Positions 41,743 through 50,318 of a stretch of DNA of 64,000 nucleotides are shown piece by piece (the stretch's first letter is position 1; each line of letters begins with the position of its first letter). The translations under genes and the position numbers were made by a program. Under the pieces are notes generated by a model. The model was not told the DNA's origin and did no database searches. It saw nothing but the letters and a program-made list of their open reading frames with translations. The stretch comes from Mesobacillus jeotgali (lineage in GTDB: Bacteria; Bacillota; Bacilli; Bacillales; Cytobacillaceae), in contig NZ_CP109811.1 in assembly GCF_014856545.2 (NCBI RefSeq), forward strand, positions 4,520,001-4,584,000. Reading direction: 5' to 3'.

Positions 41743-42222
41743 GTGTTTTAAAACACGTTTGGCGCCCACGTATTTTGTTTTCCAGTATTTTGAGTCCATT
41801 GATTGGATGGAGACTCCTTTTGATACGGTTACGGCAATGAATTTACCTTTTTCCAGATAGATTCCTGCGAAGGAAACTCCTTTGCCACTTGTATTAAAGA
41901 AGACCAAGTCGCCTTCCTTCAGTTCTTTTTTACCGACTGCTTTGCCAGTTTTGTATTGCGCCAGTGCAGTTCGAGGTAATTTAATGTCTGCGGCTGAGTG
42001 GTCAAAAACATATTGTGTGAAGCCTGACGCATCGAATCCTTTTTTAGGATCCACACCACCCCATTTATATTTTACCCCCTGGTATAGCTTCGCTACTTCC
42101 GTTACCTCCTGGCCCCATGAAACGCTTGCACTTGCTTTTTGCCCCATTGATCCTAAGAAAGCCAGAGAAGCAATTGCAAATATGACCAACCCAATAAAAA
42201 ATCTTTTTGTTACTGCGCCCAT
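41740..42222 (-). CDS. Catalytically dead NlpC/P60-like secreted protein
   Basis: A 160-aa protein with signal peptide (1-33) and a single NlpC/P60 domain (about 36-158). The fold landmarks are conserved (YKWGGVDPKKGFDASGF, GDLVFFN, AGIYLEKGKFI, YVGAKRVL), but the nucleophile Cys is Ala65 (GCG codon) and the first catalytic His is Phe118. The paralogue at 31710 keeps both. The frame is intact and the rest is well conserved, so this is a pseudo-enzyme, not a decayed gene. It may bind peptidoglycan or regulate an active hydrolase (inference). No SLH repeats. GGGGGA lies upstream of the ATG. Confidence 0.85.
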   Translation of the reverse strand: MGAVTKRFFIGLVIFAIASLAFLGSMGQKASASVSWGQEVTEVAKLYQGVKYKWGGVDPKKGFDASGFTQYVFDHSAADIKLPRTALAQYKTGKAVGKKELKEGDLVFFNTSGKGVSFAGIYLEKGKFIAVTVSKGVSIQSMDSKYWKTKYVGAKRVLKH

Positions 42223-42456
42223 CTTTCCATTCCCCCGATTACTGTATGTTTTGGTTTACATACTGTTAGTCGGAGGATTTCCTGCCTTCGTTTCAGGGAA
42301 TCGCGCGACAATAAACTCAACTTGTTTTTACATAATCAGCCTTTAATTCAATATTTCCCCCTCTTCAATGAGGCGAATTCACCCGATTGGCTTCTTCATT
42401 CGACAAAATTCTATTTTCCTCAAATATACCTTTGGAAATTTGTAGAAACTTGTTTT

Positions 42457-42482
42457 GTTTATTTTTTTGAAAAAGGCGGTAT
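42457..42482 (+). promoter_or_regulatory. Possible sigma-B-like promoter of the 34-aa gene
   Basis: GTTTAT, 14-nt spacer, CGGTAT, resembling the sigma-B pattern GTTTAA/GGGTAT. The remaining gap 42223-42538 shows nothing else. Confidence 0.3.
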
Positions 42483-42538
42483 AAGAGGAATACAAAAATG
42501 AAATCCCAAAAAAATACATTACAAAAGGAGTGTTTTAC

Positions 42539-42643
42539 ATGAAGGTCAAAGCAGGAAGCTGGAGTATGTTAAGTCAGGAACAGAAGCTAATTTTATTAGA
42601 AGAGATCAGCAAGAAGGGACGAAAGCGGAAAGACAATGAGTGA
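42539..42643 (+). CDS. Small basic protein, 34 aa
   Basis: MKVKAGSWSMLSQEQKLILL... then a basic tail ISKKGRKRKDNE. AAAGGAG stands eight bases before the ATG and a hairpin terminator follows, so expression is credible despite the length. No family recognised. Amphipathic helix plus basic tail. Confidence 0.5.
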   Translation: MKVKAGSWSMLSQEQKLILLEEISKKGRKRKDNE

Positions 42644-42661
42644 TAACCGTCGATATAAACA

Positions 42662-42712
42662 AGTGCCTGACCCCAGGAATTAACAACTTCTTAGATATGG
42701 ATGTCAGGCACT
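42662..42712. terminator. Hairpin between the 34-aa gene and the convergent membrane protein gene
   Basis: AGTGCCTGAC / GTCAGGCACT ten-base stem with a 31-nt loop, then AATATTTTT. Confidence 0.65.
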
Positions 42713-42722
42713 AATATTTTTG

Positions 42723-43025
42723 TTAATTCAAATTCTGCTTCATTACAGGATACACTTTCACTTTGATCCAGAGAACAAACAGGACAAATGGAATGTTAAA
42801 CAGCAGGCCCGCTAGCAGGAGCGGTCCATAGAATACGGCCCCGATTACAATGACAAAGGTGTACAGAAGCGGAATTAGGTAGACTGGTAGAAATAATATA
42901 TTCATATAGACGAGAGACATATAAGTTGCTTTTGCGCGGTTTGTATCCGCATCTTTAGCATGCCCCCAGCACTCCTTGATCTCCTCCAAAGTCCGTTTAA
43001 CCACATCAAAGAAAATCCTCAACAC
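42723..43025 (-). CDS. Small membrane protein, about 100 aa
   Basis: Two or three predicted membrane segments (about 38-58, 60-92) after a soluble, charged N-terminal helix (VKRTLEEIKECWGHAKDAD). Starts at GTG or the next TTG, both just after GGGGGG. No family recognised. It lies between the dead NlpC/P60 gene and the HlyD-like gene. The 34-aa gene converges on it. Confidence 0.6.
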   Translation of the reverse strand: MLRIFFDVVKRTLEEIKECWGHAKDADTNRAKATYMSLVYMNILFLPVYLIPLLYTFVIVIGAVFYGPLLLAGLLFNIPFVLFVLWIKVKVYPVMKQNLN

Positions 43026-43084
43026 ACTCCCCCCTTATAAAACATTTCGAATTTGAAATTCACCTTTAGATAAAGAACGCTTTC

Positions 43085-43129
43085 ACACACTAAAGCAGTG
43101 GGGGTCTGACCCCCACTGCTTTAGTGTGT
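43085..43129. repeat. GGGGGTC-palindrome family, copy 7
   Basis: Perfect 45-bp palindrome, core GGGGGTCTGACCCCC, twelve bases after the HlyD-like stop codon. Confidence 0.82.
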
Positions 43130-43141
43130 TGAAGCCTCTTT

Positions 43142-44383
43142 TTATCTTTTGAAGAAGCCTACCATTATGGATTTGAATATTTCTTTACCGGGCTCTTTAT
43201 TGAATGTTTTTTTGTTCAGGATGCTTGGTTTTAGTTTGCTGAAGAATGGGTCGCCTGCTTTTTGGATTGCTTCTGGGTTTTTGACGACTAGTTCTCCTGG
43301 TTTGGCGCCTTTTTTCACTTCGACTTTGCCGTCGAGTGTCAGTCCTTTGGAGATCTTCCGTTTTTCCACTTTACCTAGCTCATTCAGAACATAGATGTAA
43401 CTTGCTTTCTTCGTCTTTTCTACTGCTTCCTCAGGGACCGTTGCTGCATTCACGACCTGGTCGGTAACGACGGCAACCTCGACGTGCGTCCCTTTTATGA
43501 GGTCTGCCTGTTCATCCGTCAGCTCGACTTCATACGGGAAGCGGCTTTCAGTCTTTACTGATGGATCCTGCTCAGGATAGCTGGCGATGCTTGTCAAGGT
43601 TCCCTTTACATTCCCCTTGACCAGGTCCGATTTTACGAAGACCTCCATCCCCTCCTGGACTTCCTTCAAATCCTTTTCGGTAAATGCCCCCTCAACTTTG
43701 GGGTTGTCTGAAATAATGGTCAGGATGGGATTATTCAAATCATAGTTAATCTTCTTCACGGTGCCGGCCACTTCGCTGTTAATGCCAAGCTGGTCACCGC
43801 TGTCCTGGGAGTTTAATGTGTCGTCATATTCATCGATTTCAGCTTGGATCCTCGTTTTCTCACTCTTCTTATCGTAAATTTCTTTTTCAATCGAAACGTT
43901 CATAAGTTCGCTGTTGGAAGACCCGCCTGTATCAGATGTCCCATCACCGGCAACCGGAATGCTGTTATCTGTTGCTGATTCAGATACCGATAACAAGTAC
44001 TCAAGCTGCTGGATCTGTTCGTCGATCAAAGCTGCTTCCCTTACAAGCTGTTGCTTCTCCATTTCCAGCTTGTCCCGCTCTGCTTCATTGCCGTCACCAG
44101 CATATTCGTACAAAGGACTGCCGACGTCCACCGGGTCGCCCTCTTTTACCAGGAAGTTCTTAAAGCCCCCTGGAGTGTCTTTGTAATAGACATGATGCTC
44201 CTCGACAGGGGTAACGACTCCCTCCGCCTGCAAGGTTTTAGTTAAGCTCTCTTTTCCGGTCGCTGTCCATTTGTTTATATAAGAAGAGCGCACCGCTTTG
44301 CTGTCATCTTTTAACGCCAGGTACAGATTTCCCGAAATAAATAGAACGCCTGCCGACATTAAGATCAGTGATTTCTTTTTCAT
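43142..44383 (-). CDS. HlyD/RND-type membrane fusion (adaptor) protein
   Basis: A 413-aa protein with an N-terminal membrane anchor (about 5-23), a lipoyl/barrel-sandwich half (EGVVTPVEEHHVYYKDT, VKEGDPVDVGSPLYEYAG), a coiled-coil hairpin about 100-200 (EAERDKLEMEKQQLVREAA), the second half of the lipoyl domain (SEVAGTVKKINYD), then beta-barrel and C-terminal domains (VPEEAVEKTKKASYIYVL). Such adaptors pair with ABC or MFS exporters, but no transporter gene is adjacent. It is followed upstream by a YIP1-like membrane protein gene 12 bp away, suggesting an operon. Role unknown; possibly envelope-related export. Confidence 0.82.
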   Translation of the reverse strand: MKKKSLILMSAGVLFISGNLYLALKDDSKAVRSSYINKWTATGKESLTKTLQAEGVVTPVEEHHVYYKDTPGGFKNFLVKEGDPVDVGSPLYEYAGDGNEAERDKLEMEKQQLVREAALIDEQIQQLEYLLSVSESATDNSIPVAGDGTSDTGGSSNSELMNVSIEKEIYDKKSEKTRIQAEIDEYDDTLNSQDSGDQLGINSEVAGTVKKINYDLNNPILTIISDNPKVEGAFTEKDLKEVQEGMEVFVKSDLVKGNVKGTLTSIASYPEQDPSVKTESRFPYEVELTDEQADLIKGTHVEVAVVTDQVVNAATVPEEAVEKTKKASYIYVLNELGKVEKRKISKGLTLDGKVEVKKGAKPGELVVKNPEAIQKAGDPFFSKLKPSILNKKTFNKEPGKEIFKSIMVGFFKR

Positions 44384-44395
44384 CAGTGCACCCCC

Positions 44396-45055
44396 TTATA
44401 GAATTTTTTCGAATTGGATGAACGAAAACAGCGCCGAGAACAGCCAGAATATCAGATTGATTCCAATTACCAGTAACAGGACAATCCCCGGACGTTTCCC
44501 GGTAAGCATTTTGATGTACTTGTATTCTATAAAAATAGCCCAAATTTTGAATAGTGTAATAGCTGCCAGAAAATAGATGATGAAGTCATTATTCGTTATG
44601 TATTGTGCAATCACGCCCAATGAAAACGGTGAGGACGTTTTAATCAGCCCAATCCCCGTTGCGAGCGGGATGTTGATCACTTTTTCCAAAAGAAGAACAG
44701 GCATAACGTATAGCTGGACAGTAACAAATTTTTTCAGCTCAATATCTGAAAAAGTCCAGAAAAACAATGCCGGAATGAAAATCACCGCAACACCATAAAA
44801 CAGGCCCCAAATCAACTGCCCGATCATGAACAGCAGTTTTTGAAGTTCATAATTTTCCCTTGAAACTGCAGTCAGATTTTTCGACAAATATTCAGAGCCG
44901 ATGCCAAAATAAGCACTTATGCCAAAAATCAGTCCGCTAAGCAGGACCAGCATCGTCGTATTCTTCCAAACTCCAGGAACATACTCTGAATCTCGTAATT
45001 TATATGTATATAAATCAGGATAAAAAAGGCCGCGAAGCACATGTATTCGGTTCAT
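44396..45055 (-). CDS. YIP1-family membrane protein
   Basis: A 219-aa protein with five predicted membrane segments and the YIP1-like layout (soluble N-terminus followed by clustered hydrophobic segments). Function in bacteria is poorly known; the family is linked to membrane traffic or export in other systems. It precedes the HlyD-like gene by 12 bp in the same direction, and the two likely act together. TGGGGGA upstream of ATG. Confidence 0.7.
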   Translation of the reverse strand: MNRIHVLRGLFYPDLYTYKLRDSEYVPGVWKNTTMLVLLSGLIFGISAYFGIGSEYLSKNLTAVSRENYELQKLLFMIGQLIWGLFYGVAVIFIPALFFWTFSDIELKKFVTVQLYVMPVLLLEKVINIPLATGIGLIKTSSPFSLGVIAQYITNNDFIIYFLAAITLFKIWAIFIEYKYIKMLTGKRPGIVLLLVIGINLIFWLFSALFSFIQFEKIL

Positions 45056-45322
45056 CTTATGTCCCCCAGATTTTACTTGTATAGTTCATTTTATATGAAA
45101 AAAACCAAAAACCAAAATGAAAACCGCCGAATTTTTGAAGAATTACTAAAAAATTGTCAAAACGGGACGTTGGTCACTACTTCATTCAACAATACCAAGA
45201 GTAATCCCTGCATTTTTTAAATTGTATATCCCCCTCCTCTAACCACCTTTTTTTGGGTATAATAAAAGAATATGTTTTTTTGGTATTGAATTTAGAAATG
45301 CTGCATGAACGGAGGAATACCT

Positions 45323-46957
45323 GTGGCTGTCATACCTGATCACCAGGCACCGATTTTTAAAGAAGCTGCCGCAAAACTGAATACGATGCTGAAACCCGAG
45401 GTCGAGGAGGATGCGCGCCTTGTTCAGAAAGGGCTGATGCTCTATCGCCAGGGGACGGTCCACCATCTGAAGTATATGGTGAAGTCGATCTGGGCGACGG
45501 TCCAGGACGTGACCCCGGTTCGTGTATACATAAATGTTTCAGATCCTGAGGAGAGCAGCTGCACCTGCCCTGCTAATTCCTTCTGCCGCCATCGTTTGGC
45601 TGCGTTTTTTCAGGCATACAGTGATGTTTCGAGTGTTTCGGACTGGGTCGAAACCTGGCGCAAGCCTGCAAAGGAACAGCTGAATGCGGAAAAATGGGGA
45701 CTGCAGCGCGCTAAGGATTTGGTAAAAAAGGATACCCGGGCTGGACATGATTATGAGAACTGGGCTGCTTCCTTTCGGGAGAGCTTCGAGGAGATCATCA
45801 GGGGTCAGGGCGAACCGAAAGCCTATGTTGTGCCTGGATTGTTCAGGTCCTATATTCGCCGCGTTGAGGTATCCGCTCCGCTGGAGGCCGTTTGGAAAAA
45901 CCTTTATCTGATCGCCGCGTCGGTCCATTCCTTCAATTTGCTCACAGAATTGGCAGGCGAACTGAGACACGATGAAGAGTCGACAATGGATCGCTATTAC
46001 CGGCCGCTGTTCGAGGATTTGTTCAATGATGCTGAAGAATACGTCGAGCGCCTTGCATATGGGACGATGCCGTTTTCGTTTGATTCTTTTTTGGAAAAAC
46101 TGAAGGAAGAAACAATCGGTTTGACGGTGCCCGATGCCACTGTTGGCTATGACCGAATTGATTTATACCGTTTATTATGGGAGAAACTTTTCAAAAATGG
46201 CAGCTGGCGTGATGCCGAGCGGATGCGTCTTGAAAACTTTGGCGATGACAAGCGGGACCTGATCGAGGAAATTGCTTTGATCCATCAGCTTGTTTTAGCG
46301 AAGCAGGACGGAGAGGCGTTGAAGCGATTCACTGCTCTCCCTGTCGGCTCCCTTCCATATATGTTTTATTGGCTCGACGGTTTCCGCGTGCAGCGCGAAT
46401 GGAACCGGATGGGCGCTTTCATTGAATATCTCGTCCAGCAGCTGCGGAATTACCTGAAGCTCCTGGGTGATTATTACGCTTGTAAAAAATTCACTCGTTA
46501 TGCGCTGAAGCTCGTTGGGACGTATACGCGTGAGATTGGCCGCGGCGAGTTGTACGACCGGGCGCTGGCACAGGCGATGCCATACAGCTTTTACGAATAT
46601 GAAGATTCCTTATTTGAAAAAGAACAATATGAACAGTGGGGCGAATTGCAGTCTTACTTCGGCTTTGAATATAATTCGATTTCAAGCGAGCGGATTAAAG
46701 TTTTACAAAAAGCAGCTCCTGAGGTATTGATTCCGCTGTATCACCAGATGATCGGCGATCTAATCGAGATGAAAAACCGCAGCAGCTATAAGCAGGCCGC
46801 ACGCTTGCTGAAAAAACTGCGTACGGTCTATAAAAAACTGAAGCGCGTTCCAGAATGGGAAGAGTTTTTCGGAAAGCTGCTCGTGAGGACGAAACGGCTG
46901 CGCGCCTTCCATGAAGAATGTACACGGAGCAAGCTGATTGAGGTGGAGGAAGCATAG
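45323..46957 (+). CDS. ywqB: SWIM zinc-finger protein (YwqB)
   Basis: A 544-aa protein with a SWIM zinc finger near residues 80-92 (SCTCPANSFCRH, C-x-C-x6-C-x-H). The rest is helical. SWIM proteins of this type accompany SNF2 helicases in Bacillus (ywqB-ywqA) and are thought to act with them on nucleic acid. GTG at 45323 is preferred: GGAGG lies seven bases before it, whereas the upstream ATG overlaps that site. A TATAAT box occurs at 45258. The ywqA homologue follows after a 491-bp gap filled with tandem repeats. Confidence 0.88.
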   Translation: MAVIPDHQAPIFKEAAAKLNTMLKPEVEEDARLVQKGLMLYRQGTVHHLKYMVKSIWATVQDVTPVRVYINVSDPEESSCTCPANSFCRHRLAAFFQAYSDVSSVSDWVETWRKPAKEQLNAEKWGLQRAKDLVKKDTRAGHDYENWAASFRESFEEIIRGQGEPKAYVVPGLFRSYIRRVEVSAPLEAVWKNLYLIAASVHSFNLLTELAGELRHDEESTMDRYYRPLFEDLFNDAEEYVERLAYGTMPFSFDSFLEKLKEETIGLTVPDATVGYDRIDLYRLLWEKLFKNGSWRDAERMRLENFGDDKRDLIEEIALIHQLVLAKQDGEALKRFTALPVGSLPYMFYWLDGFRVQREWNRMGAFIEYLVQQLRNYLKLLGDYYACKKFTRYALKLVGTYTREIGRGELYDRALAQAMPYSFYEYEDSLFEKEQYEQWGELQSYFGFEYNSISSERIKVLQKAAPEVLIPLYHQMIGDLIEMKNRSSYKQAARLLKKLRTVYKKLKRVPEWEEFFGKLLVRTKRLRAFHEECTRSKLIEVEEA

Positions 46958-47036
46958 GGACGTATCTTTTGCTCCTTTAGTTTAGAGAAACGAAGGAAGC
47001 CTAGGGTGAGGCGCACCCCACTGCTCCTAGTTTGAA

Positions 47037-47391
47037 GCAATGGCGGCACTTTTTCCGATGAAATCATAATTATGTGTCATCCATCGGACTCATGGTGACC
47101 TCTTTTTTGGTGCAAATCGCTTTTTCGCGTCTCCATCGGGGCAATGGCGGCACTTTTTCGGATAAAATCACAATTATGCGCTATCCACCGACCTTATGGT
47201 GACCTCTTTTTCAGTGTAAACCGCTTTTTCGTGGCTCCATCAGGGCGATGGCAGCACTTTTTCAGATGAATTCATAATTATGCGCTATCCACCGACCTTA
47301 TGGTGACCTCTTTTTCAGTGTAAACCGCTTTTTCGTGGCTCCATCAGGGCAATGGCGGCACTTATTTCGGTTTAAGCGCAATTATGTGTGT
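47037..47391 (+). repeat. 104-bp tandem repeat, about 3.4 copies
   Basis: Copies begin at 47037, 47141, 47245 and 47349 (the last partial), exactly 104 bp apart, each starting GC(A/G)ATGGC(G/A)GCACTT. Copies 2 and 3 are nearly identical. Together with short flanks they fill the 491-bp gap between ywqB and ywqA. No ORF with a ribosome-binding site spans them. Confidence 0.9.
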
Positions 47392-47448
47392 TCATAAATG
47401 TAGCCCCTGTAAAAAAAACAAACTCCCCAATCAAAGGAGGTGCTTTTG

Positions 47449-50274
47449 ATGCTTGAGATTAAGCAGATTCATATAGATGTGATGCCGGTTGCGGGTGGGC
47501 GGTATTTTTTGAGTGCTGAGGACTTTGATGGTTTTGACCTTAAGATCTCTGAATGGAAGAAGCTGCTCTTTTTCCGCCATAAGGAGAGTTACTTCGGGAC
47601 GATGCTGGACTCGGAAAAATGGGGTCCTGCCGAGGGAGTGACTTTGAGCGCCTGGCAGCTGGTGACGCTGTTCGGTGAGGAGAGCTTCAACCGGCTTGTC
47701 GAGTGGGAATGGGATGACCTGGGCGATATCTGCCTGTCGACGGCCCATGCGATTTATGATGCGATCCTCGCGAAGGAATGGCATCCTGATTTTACCCAGC
47801 TTGATGGCGAGGATTTCCGCTGGAAGCTTCCGGTGAGTGTGCTCGATGAATTTCATGAGCCATTCTGGGAGGAAACGTTGAAAATCAATGACGGTGAGCT
47901 TCTCGTGCGGAATTTCGTGGCGGACCTATTCCATCATGCGCTCGATTCTTACTTCCATGAAAACGAGACGATGAAGTATCTGCTTGGAGACAAGCTTGAT
48001 GTTCTGCGGAAAAAGCAACTATCAGCTTCGCAGCTGGCTGCTTATTTTGACGAAGACCGATGGCTTGAGTGGATTGGCCTGAAGGAAAATCCGGCGCCGT
48101 TTTCAATCGGAATGCGTCTCGAAGAACCAATCGATGATCTTGGTGATTGGAAGCTCGGGTTATTTTTGCGCGGCAAGGATGAACCGATGCTGATTGAAGC
48201 ACGCGATTATGAAAGCTATCCTGCTGGCTGGGACTTTTTCAGCGATAAGATTGAGGATGAAGAAAAGCGGCTTGCATCGATTTTCCCATGGATTGAGGAA
48301 GATGGCCGCCTGAAGTCCACCCTCACTGAGGATGAAGCGTGGATGTTTTTAACCGAAGCGAGCGAAACGCTGATTGCGCTCGGCATTGAAATCCTCCTTC
48401 CTTCCTGGTGGGAAGCGATCAAGAATGCGAACTTGAAGGTGAAGGCACGCTTGAAGGGACAGACTGGCTACCGCCGCTCGTTTGTCGGCTTGAATGCTAT
48501 GCTTGATTATGACTGGCGTTTTTCAATGAACGGTGTGGACTTGAGCGAGGATGATTTCCAGCGACTGGTGAATGAAAAGCGCCGGCTTGTTTATCTGAAG
48601 GGCCGCTGGATCAAGCTTGACCATGGCTTCATCCGCCAGATCCAGGATTTGATGAAAAAGGCCGATAAGGAAGGCCTGCACATCCGCGACCTGCTGCAGC
48701 AGGAGCTGTCTGATGAGGAAGAAGGCAGTGAAGGACTCGAGGACCCAAGAGCGTTCGCGAAAATCCAGATCGAGCTGAACCGTCACTGGAAGCAGATGAT
48801 GAAGCAGCTCTCGGAAACGAAGGAAATCCCGGATATGCCGGTGCCTGCCGGCTTGCATGGTGAGCTGCGCCCGTATCAGAAGCTCGGCATGAACTGGCTG
48901 CTGTTCCTGCGGAAATATGGATTTGGCGCCTTGCTTGCCGATGACATGGGGCTCGGGAAAACGATTCAGCTGATCTCTTATATCCTGTCGGTAAAAGAGC
49001 AGGAAAACGACGATCACTCTGCATTGATTATCTGCCCGACTTCCGTTCTCGGAAACTGGCAGAAAGAGATTGAGCGTTTCGCTCCGGACTTGCGCGTCCA
49101 CCTGCATTACGGGCCAAACCGCCTGAAGGGTAGCGCTTTTACCGAAGAAGCCACAGCCTCTGATATTGTGCTGACATCCTATGGACTGACGCACCTCGAT
49201 TTCGATGAGCTTGAAAGCATTGAATGGAGCAGCATCGCGATTGACGAGGCACAGAATATCAAAAATGCCGATACGAAGCAGTCGCGTGCGGTGCGAAAGC
49301 TGAAGGGCAAGCACCATATCGCCCTGACCGGAACGCCGATGGAAAACCGCCTGTCTGAGCTGTGGTCGATTTTCGATTTCACGAATCGCGGCTATCTTGG
49401 CAGCGCCGGGCAGTTCCAGAAGCAGTTCATCCTGCCGATTGAAAAAGAAGACAAGAAGGAAAAAATCAGCCAGCTTCAGTCGCTGATCAAGCCGTTCCTG
49501 CTGCGACGGACGAAGAAGGATGAAGAAGTGGCGCTGAACCTGCCTGACAAGGTCGAGCAGAAGGAATACTGCCCGCTGTCTGCCGAGCAGGCTTCGTTAT
49601 ATGAGCAGCTTGTGAAGGACACCTTTGCGCAGATCGAGACCTTGTCGAGCTTTGAGCGCAAGGGCTTGATTTTACAGCTGCTGAGCAGGCTGAAGCAGCT
49701 GTGCAACCACCCTGCTTTATATCTGAAAGAGGAGAATCCGAAGCATTTGGTCGATCGTTCTGCCAAAATGGAGAAGATGATCGAGTTGGTGAGCGCCGTC
49801 CTCGAACAGGAAGAAAGCTGCATCATTTTTACTCAGTATATCGGAATGGGTGAAATGATCCAATCCGCGCTGAAAAAGAAATTCGGCATTGATGTACCGT
49901 TCCTGAACGGCAGCCTGCCGAAGACGAAGCGTGATGAGTTGATCACAAAATTCCAGAACCGCGAGTTCCCTGTGTTCCTGCTGTCGCTGAAGGCTGGCGG
50001 CACCGGGCTTAACCTGACCGCGGCAAACCACGTTGTCCACTACGACCGCTGGTGGAATCCGGCCGTCGAGAACCAGGCGACTGACCGCGCCTACCGCATT
50101 GGGCAAAGCCGCTTTGTGCACGTGCACAAGCTGATCAGCACCGGAACGCTGGAGGAAAAAATCGACGCCATGCTCGAGAAGAAGCAGTCGTTGAACGACC
50201 AGATCATCCAGAGCGACAGCTGGATAACCGAGCTATCGACCGATGAATTGCATGAGCTGGTGTTTTTATCATAG
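47449..50274 (+). CDS. ywqA: SNF2-family DEAD/DEAH helicase (YwqA)
   Basis: A 941-aa superfamily 2 ATPase. The N-terminal ~450 residues form the bacterial SNF2-associated region. The helicase core follows with Walker A (DDMGLGKTIQ, about residue 500), motif Ia (CPTSVLGNW), Walker B DEAQ (about 598), motif III LTGTPMENRLSELW, motif V SLKAGGTGLNLT and motif VI QATDRAYRIGQ. It remodels DNA-protein complexes rather than unwinding DNA. ATG at 47449 with AAAGGAGG eight bases upstream; a GTG inside that site is rejected. Paired with the SWIM protein YwqB; likely role in transcription recycling or DNA repair. Confidence 0.93.
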   Translation: MLEIKQIHIDVMPVAGGRYFLSAEDFDGFDLKISEWKKLLFFRHKESYFGTMLDSEKWGPAEGVTLSAWQLVTLFGEESFNRLVEWEWDDLGDICLSTAHAIYDAILAKEWHPDFTQLDGEDFRWKLPVSVLDEFHEPFWEETLKINDGELLVRNFVADLFHHALDSYFHENETMKYLLGDKLDVLRKKQLSASQLAAYFDEDRWLEWIGLKENPAPFSIGMRLEEPIDDLGDWKLGLFLRGKDEPMLIEARDYESYPAGWDFFSDKIEDEEKRLASIFPWIEEDGRLKSTLTEDEAWMFLTEASETLIALGIEILLPSWWEAIKNANLKVKARLKGQTGYRRSFVGLNAMLDYDWRFSMNGVDLSEDDFQRLVNEKRRLVYLKGRWIKLDHGFIRQIQDLMKKADKEGLHIRDLLQQELSDEEEGSEGLEDPRAFAKIQIELNRHWKQMMKQLSETKEIPDMPVPAGLHGELRPYQKLGMNWLLFLRKYGFGALLADDMGLGKTIQLISYILSVKEQENDDHSALIICPTSVLGNWQKEIERFAPDLRVHLHYGPNRLKGSAFTEEATASDIVLTSYGLTHLDFDELESIEWSSIAIDEAQNIKNADTKQSRAVRKLKGKHHIALTGTPMENRLSELWSIFDFTNRGYLGSAGQFQKQFILPIEKEDKKEKISQLQSLIKPFLLRRTKKDEEVALNLPDKVEQKEYCPLSAEQASLYEQLVKDTFAQIETLSSFERKGLILQLLSRLKQLCNHPALYLKEENPKHLVDRSAKMEKMIELVSAVLEQEESCIIFTQYIGMGEMIQSALKKKFGIDVPFLNGSLPKTKRDELITKFQNREFPVFLLSLKAGGTGLNLTAANHVVHYDRWWNPAVENQATDRAYRIGQSRFVHVHKLISTGTLEEKIDAMLEKKQSLNDQIIQSDSWITELSTDELHELVFLS

Positions 50275-50286
50275 TACCATCACCAG

Positions 50287-50318
50287 GCCACGAAGCTTTT
50301 GCTTTGTGGCTTTTTTTT
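50287..50318 (+). terminator. ywqA terminator
   Basis: GCCACGAAGC / GCTTTGTGGC stem with TTTT loop and eight Ts. Confidence 0.92.

Noticed and set aside
47037..47391. CRISPR array
   Set aside because: The repeats are 104 bp, contiguous, with no unique spacers and no cas genes nearby.
48523..49317. 264-codon frame antisense to ywqA
   Set aside because: The SNF2 helicase on the plus strand has all motifs intact. The antisense frame is a by-product of GC-rich codon positions.
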